Positions 15,879 through 20,859 of a stretch of DNA of 20,859 nucleotides are shown piece by piece. Source of the stretch: Isoetes engelmannii (taxonomy: Eukaryota; Streptophyta; Lycopodiopsida; Isoetales; Isoetaceae); contig JAANSK020276380.1 of the NCBI GenBank assembly GCA_011763485.2, forward strand, positions 1 to 20,859. The letters run 5' to 3'. Position numbers and translations under genes: made by a program. The notes under the pieces were generated by a model that saw nothing but the letters and a program-made list of their open reading frames with translations, ran no database searches and had not been told where the DNA came from. Position 1 is the first letter of the stretch. Each line of letters starts with the position of its first letter.

Positions 15879-18800
15879 ATGAATTGGGAAGGATTCGCCT
15901 ATGCTGCCGGGGCAGCAATAGGCCATAGTTGCATAGATGGAAGCAGAAAAATGGCCTCCCAGAAGTTTAGCTCAAAGGAGTTGGTTGGGCTTATTGCCCT
16001 TTTGGATGCAGTATTTTTGTCTTGCATTCTCTACTTCTATGGGAATTTTGACACATCCATTTTTCTGCATATGGACGCTGAGTTTGTAATAATTCTTTTA
16101 GTTACAGCAGTGATCAAGGTCAAAGTTGGTTTCATGTATCAGCGAGCTCTTCAAGTATCTCCCCTCTCTGTTACAGTCCCATACCTTGCTTTTACTCCTG
16201 TTTTGTTGGTCTTTACTAGCTACATTCTGGTGCATGAGATGCCAGGTATGCAGGGGCTTTTTGGTGTAATGATTGTTACACTTGGAGGATATCTTCTTGC
16301 AGCTGAGGTACCTGAGGATGCAGACAATCGGAAAGAGAGACTGCCTAAGTCCTCTGTTTCCAGTAAATCATTGATGTCTTTGATCCCTAGCATGTCTGGT
16401 AATCTTTTTAAAGCAGGCGACAAAGGTTCTAGATTGATTGCACTGGAGCAGCAACCAAAGGAGTTGATGAAGATTGAAAGCAGTGACTGCTTGGTGGCAG
16501 AACACGAAGAGAAAAAATCAGCATCCTGGTGGTCAAGATCTGTCTGGTAATGAATTAATCTGCTTTCCAAATTTGCTGACTAGTTGCTTTTTGAAAATTG
16601 ATACAAAGTATAGATATCACTAATTTGTATAGGTTTCTTTTTGGAATAAGGTGTCATCGGATAAACATAGAATCGTTTAGTGAACTTTATGTTAATAAGT
16701 AAGATATGCTGGCTTGATATGAAGCAGTATAAAACAATGAAGAACCTTATCTCTTTTGGCCTGCTGTTGTTTTTTACTTTTCTCAATGTAACAATATAGG
16801 AACTAGAGAATGTTAACAGCACAAGGTTTAAATACTCGGATGATAGCATAAATAATATCAGAATAGTACTAAACCTGTTGAGGTCACTTCACTCGTGAAA
16901 GTTGTTTCCTGGTATAAATGTGGTGTTACCCTTTATGTTATTTGCTATTTTCTAATAAGGTCATTCTTGTCCATATGTTTTCCATGATTTGTTTTGTTGC
17001 TATGCAGAGATTGAAACACATGTTTTGACTAGCAACCCTTTTTGCAGGCCCATTTTTGTCAAGCTATTCGGACCACTTTTAGCGTTAAGAAAAGAAGAAG
17101 GCAGTCTTCTTATGCTAGGAGTTGCAGGGTTGCTGAGCGTCAGCAATAGGTATTTCTTTTTCTCATATTTGGTTGTTGTTCCATGGTGTCAATGCTTGCA
17201 GTATGTACACATATAGAACAAGGCAAATATTGTATCACAGCAGAAAGCCATTTTCTCTAAAAGGTTTTTTTTCTCCTTTTTTCTCAAGAAGTCATTGCTG
17301 CTATATTTTGGATGCAATTAGATTAGTGGCATAGTGTACTAAAGGACAACATGTGTCACATTATCTGATATTCCTACTTTGGCAGTTAAAGTAGCAAGCT
17401 TCTGCTTGAGCAGCACTCAATATTCTTGAATTTGATGCAGTTATCACATTGGTGGATATCGCCTTGCTGTCTTTTTGCTCTTAGAAGCCTCCAAAGTGAT
17501 GTAGAATTACTATTTGTTGCTTCTTTGGTAGTTAAATATGGAAAGAGTCTGGCTGATTTGAGTAGAGTAATCTGAGAGATTGTCGATTCACTATCTAAAC
17601 AAATTACATCTAGACTAGCTGCCAGACATGTACATGTTTGCAATTACATTCATGTCTTGTACTCTCTAAGTCATTCATGTGGCAAAGAGTTGAGGTAGAA
17701 TAGAGTCCTATCATGCAGTCTGTAAAAATCTAGGTTAATTTTCTGTAATCTGTCCTATGCCTTGACAATGGGATCAACTTCTGTTGTGTAGTTTCCGTAT
17801 GTACTTATAAGTGCAAAGGTAGTAGAGGAAGATGGATATGCGTTCGATGATTTTTAAGTAGTTTCCATGACAGCAGCACTCTTGAATCATAGTATTAGTT
17901 TGAAAAGAAAAGGTTCTTGATATAACTGAGGGCTTGTGAACACGTTCTTCTGCAATTGGTAACTAGCTTAGTGTACCCGTGCATATGTTTTAGGCCATTC
18001 TATATAGCAATCACTAACTTTAGGAAGAGTTTTATTTACTCGGAGAAGTACATATTGATTTCAAGGAATGAGATGGCTGTACCTCTCTAAGAAACCTTGT
18101 AAAAAAGGAGACATTGAGGTACGAGTTTTGTACAATCTCAAACCTTTGAAATTATTGCAACCCTTTTAAGAAACGTTTTCCGTCTGATTGAATCACAAAA
18201 CGTTCTACAATAATGCATGCTGAAGTTCGAGTACTTTTGCTGCCATTCGTACTGCTTAACAGCTTGGATGAGGAATGTGTTCCATTACAACCATGAAGGA
18301 GGATGAAAGTTGGATAGTCATATTATTTATAGTTGGATTATGTGTGGCAGATGGGGCAGTTATACGGAAACTAGTGATGATATCCGACAATTGTGATGTA
18401 AACTCTAGCCTGTCAATTTTAAGTAGTTGTTATTTATTTTTTCCTGTGAAGACATGTAATCTTGCATTGTGTTGTACTGTATTGCCCTGATTTTAGCACG
18501 TTTGCGAGAGGACTTTTAGGGCATGGAGAAGATTAGAAAAAAATAAAACATGGCAAAGATTATGAAAAAGAAGTCAAAAGTCTGGGCAGGAGAGCTGATG
18601 CATCCATTCTTTGTTTGACCAACATTTTTGGGGCTGAAACTGCATTCCTTATGTACCTTCTTTTGATGAGTGAATAATGGATGACAAAATACAATTGAGA
18701 ATTGTACTCATTTTGTTTGTTTAGTAGATTGTTTGAACTCATTTTTTTCTCGTCTATGTACAGCTTAGATAAAATTGGAGCACATTTAGCACCATCACTT

Positions 18801-19417
18801 CTTGCATTTGCGGCGTTGCAAAGGATTCTGATGGCGATTCCAGTAATTTTATTTCTACTTTATAAAAGGTCTCTATTTTGTTGATTATAACGATTAAATG
18901 GAGATTTTATTAAAAGCACCACATTGAAGCTGTTTATGTCTATTTTCAATTTGACCTTTTCCAACTATCTCCTTCAATTCAGTTAAGTCTTATTTTGGTT
19001 GCTATGCAGTCCAAGGTCTTTCGAACACTTAATTCACTACTTCCCACTTTTAACTTCAATCTCATTTTTTGAGATTGCTGCATTCATTTTCTACTTGAAA
19101 AGCTTGGAGCTCTTATTAGTCTCTTATGCGGTTGCGGTGAGTATCAGCTAAATTTTTTACCCATCTCGTGGATACGGATCCTTAGTTGATCTCTGATTGT
19201 CAATCCTTTCCTTTCAGGCAAAGCGTAGCAATGTGTTAATATCAGTTTTGATTGGAAAAGTTGTGTTTAAGGTACGTATATCACAATGATGTTTTGACTT
19301 GGGGGCAAGTTCTCTAATCTGGCAATATGCTCATCACAGGAAAAGATCTGGAAACGACTCCCTTTTGTAATCATGATGCTTGGTGGAATGTCGTTGATAC
19401 TGTTTGCGCCAGTTTAG
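15879..19417 (+). CDS. EamA/DMT-superfamily membrane transporter, six exons, 377 residues
   Basis: Exons: 15879-16546, 17048-17149, 18764-18868, 19010-19136, 19218-19271 and 19340-19417 (TAG). All junctions are GT-AG. Phases agree (2, 2, 2, 0, 0) and the total is 1134 nt. Hydrophobic segments lie about residues 5-20, 34-54, 68-90, 98-118 and 124-141, then a hydrophilic loop (142-225), then about 242-256, 265-288, 303-318, 320-334 and 357-374: ten helices in two halves, the EamA plan. Family-like features are IDGSRKMASQKFS after helix 1, ALQVSPLSVTVPYLAFTPVL (helices 3-4), and GLLSVSNSLDKIGAHLAP across the exon 2-3 junction in the second half. Such proteins move small metabolites or drugs across a membrane. 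Substrate and membrane cannot be told; no cleavable targeting peptide is seen. The in-frame upstream stop supports the start. It appears intact. Confidence 0.9.
16547..17047 (+). other. Intron 1 of the transporter (501 bp)
   Basis: Donor GTCTG|GTAATG is weaker than the plant consensus; acceptor TTTTTGCAG|GCC. It splits the codon for Trp223. AT-rich, with no embedded gene seen. Confidence 0.85.
17150..18763 (+). other. Intron 2 of the transporter (1614 bp)
   Basis: Donor AATAG|GTATTT and acceptor CTATGTACAG|CTTAG, splitting the codon for Ser257. By far the longest intron of the gene. It holds only short chance frames; I see no transposon ends or RNA gene inside. Confidence 0.85.
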
Positions 19418-20859
19418 TATTTACTTGCCAATGCAAGATTTTTCAAAGTATAGAAGTGAATGATATTCCAGATGCTGACCCTCGTCCTTTTTAGAAGTAA
19501 AGAGTATTCCTAAAACATCATTGGAGGAAAGGCGTGTGGCTTATAAAGCGCGGATGCCAACTATTTGAGAATGGGATACACAACATACAACATACGTCTC
19601 TTCTGGAGCTAGAGGTCCTATCTATTAATACCATCAGCTTTCGGAAGGCACATATTCCTTGATAGTGTTGCTCGAATTTACAGCCCACAGTTTGCAAAAC
19701 AAGGAGGGGTGAAATTTAGAAACATCTACCCTTGGACACATTCAAAGCAGGCCCATCTGCAGGATGGTGTTCAATGTATTTTTTGTCTGGAGCATATTGA
19801 TATTAGTTTCACATTAATGGAGCATGGGATCTCTTTTGTGCTACCCTTGATTTCAGTTGTTGAACACACCATCAGAGCAGGTTTGTAATATCAAATTTTG
19901 GATTGAATTGGCATGGTTTGTGTGCAGATATTGAATGGATGCACAGAAAATGAGCAATTGCTAGGGTCATAGCAACATACAGGTTTATGTAGTTTGCTCC
20001 AGGGTGGACATAAGGAGCAGATCCAGGAGATGTTAGCATGGGAAAAGGAATGTGGAATAAGATCTCTGTATTGAGTTCAGATGAACATTGCTTAACGTCC
20101 TTGATGACTCCAGCAGCATTCTTGGCTTTCTGAAACTCAAGTTTTCATATAATGAATTGACTTCGCAAATCTGAAAAGAAATTTATGAACCCCCCAAATT
20201 AAAGGACCAGCCAAAACTCCCAAGCGAACTCTAGTTAATAAAATTTGTCAACTTTGAGCTATTATATATTGCATCCCTTTAAGCCCTTTAGTCAGTTTGA
20301 GCTTTTGAAGTCTATAAGACATTTATGTGAGAGGAGGTATAGAAGACGTGAAGAATGTACCTGCCTAGTTTTGCAAATGGGATTTGCAGGAGGAGATTTT
20401 CCTTGTTTAGGAATCCTAAAGGAATGCTTGGGGGTTATGTATTGTTTATGTTCTCTTGTTTTGTTTGGTAAGACCAAACTATCTCCCTAATGTGCGAAGT
20501 TTGTCTTGTGATCATCACCCTTTGAAAGGCAAAAGACCAAGGCTTGCTCAATTATCTTGGAGTGGGATTTTTTCTTCGGTGTGGCCAACGATTTAGACGG
20601 ATCTATGTGTGGAAAGTTGTATAAAGCTAAGGTAGCATTGAATACTTTGAAGAGAGAATATGCATTGTAGAGGGGATTTATGTTCTTTGATAGCCTGAGG
20701 AAATCTTGAAGGATGAAGGAAAGACAAGGACATAAGCGTAAGCACCTACTAGCTCCTAGAGTGAACTGAACTAAGTGATGCGTGACTAAGGCATATATAG
20801 TGATGCCATGTCAGCAACAAGTGGATGACTCAGCATGCACAGTCATCATACTCTAACAT
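19418..20859. other. 3' flank of the transporter, no further gene
   Basis: The first part is likely 3' untranslated region; AATAAA-type signals are weak (AATAAAA at 20236-20242). Short frames on both strands about 20245-20490 overlap each other and resemble nothing known. Near the end GATGACT (20824-20830) is complemented by AGTCATC (20841-20847) around CAGCATGCAC, a small stem. Nothing else is seen. Confidence 0.45.

Noticed and set aside
16220-16570. Minus-strand 116-codon frame
   Set aside because: It is the antisense shadow of transporter exon 1, which has clear family motifs and agreeing splice phases.
17386-17643. Minus-strand 85-codon frame inside intron 2 of the transporter
   Set aside because: No motif and no upstream promoter; its length is what AT-rich intron DNA gives by chance.
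20824-20847. Small stem near the window end as a terminator or element end
   Set aside because: Only a 7-bp stem, no tract or repeat beside it, and the window ends too soon to judge.

Overview
The window is nuclear DNA of a plant, most likely a land plant and possibly a seed-free one (moss, lycophyte or fern). The evidence is AT-rich non-coding DNA, plant-style GT-AG introns with T-rich acceptors, XRN-type exoribonuclease fragments, and a miniature LTR element with a Met-tRNA-type primer site. The seed-free placement is a weak inference from the ParB/methyltransferase gene. The only gene that looks intact is on the + strand at 15879-19417: a six-exon, 377-residue EamA/DMT-type membrane transporter whose exon phases all agree. 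Layout: 1-4060 is mostly non-coding. It holds a terminal hairpin (1-42), short tandem duplications (431-500, 1195-1246), two orphan exon-like pieces on the minus strand (2513-2739) and a fold-back structure (3108-3436). The 4061-8500 stretch holds two fragments of an XRN 5'-3' exoribonuclease gene on the minus strand. They share one 171-bp block and keep complementary halves. Between them lie a 457-bp tandem duplication and a complete-looking 468-bp miniature LTR element (TRIM, 5727-6194) with target duplication CTATG, sitting in an older 46-bp tandem repeat. The 8500-10130 stretch has a possible plastid-transit first exon on the minus strand (to 9931) and a perfect 53-bp duplication. From 14124 down to about 10130, minus strand, lies a multi-exon gene for a ParB-like plus DNA N6/N4-methyltransferase protein. 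A TATA box, a start codon, a short first exon and several splice signals are visible, but the reading frame is interrupted several times, so it is probably a pseudogene. Its introns and upstream part carry five interrupted palindromes built on GATCGC...GCGATC; two of them are the outer ends of a ~300-bp nested fold-back (13611-13915). The 14.2-15.9 kb intergenic stretch separates the divergent methyltransferase and transporter genes. It has three 15-bp repeats near 14250 and a perfect four-unit heat-shock element (14947-14964). After 19417 there is only 3' flanking DNA. The genes do not form a pathway: the picture is one living transporter gene next to decayed gene fragments, tandem duplications and small repeats.
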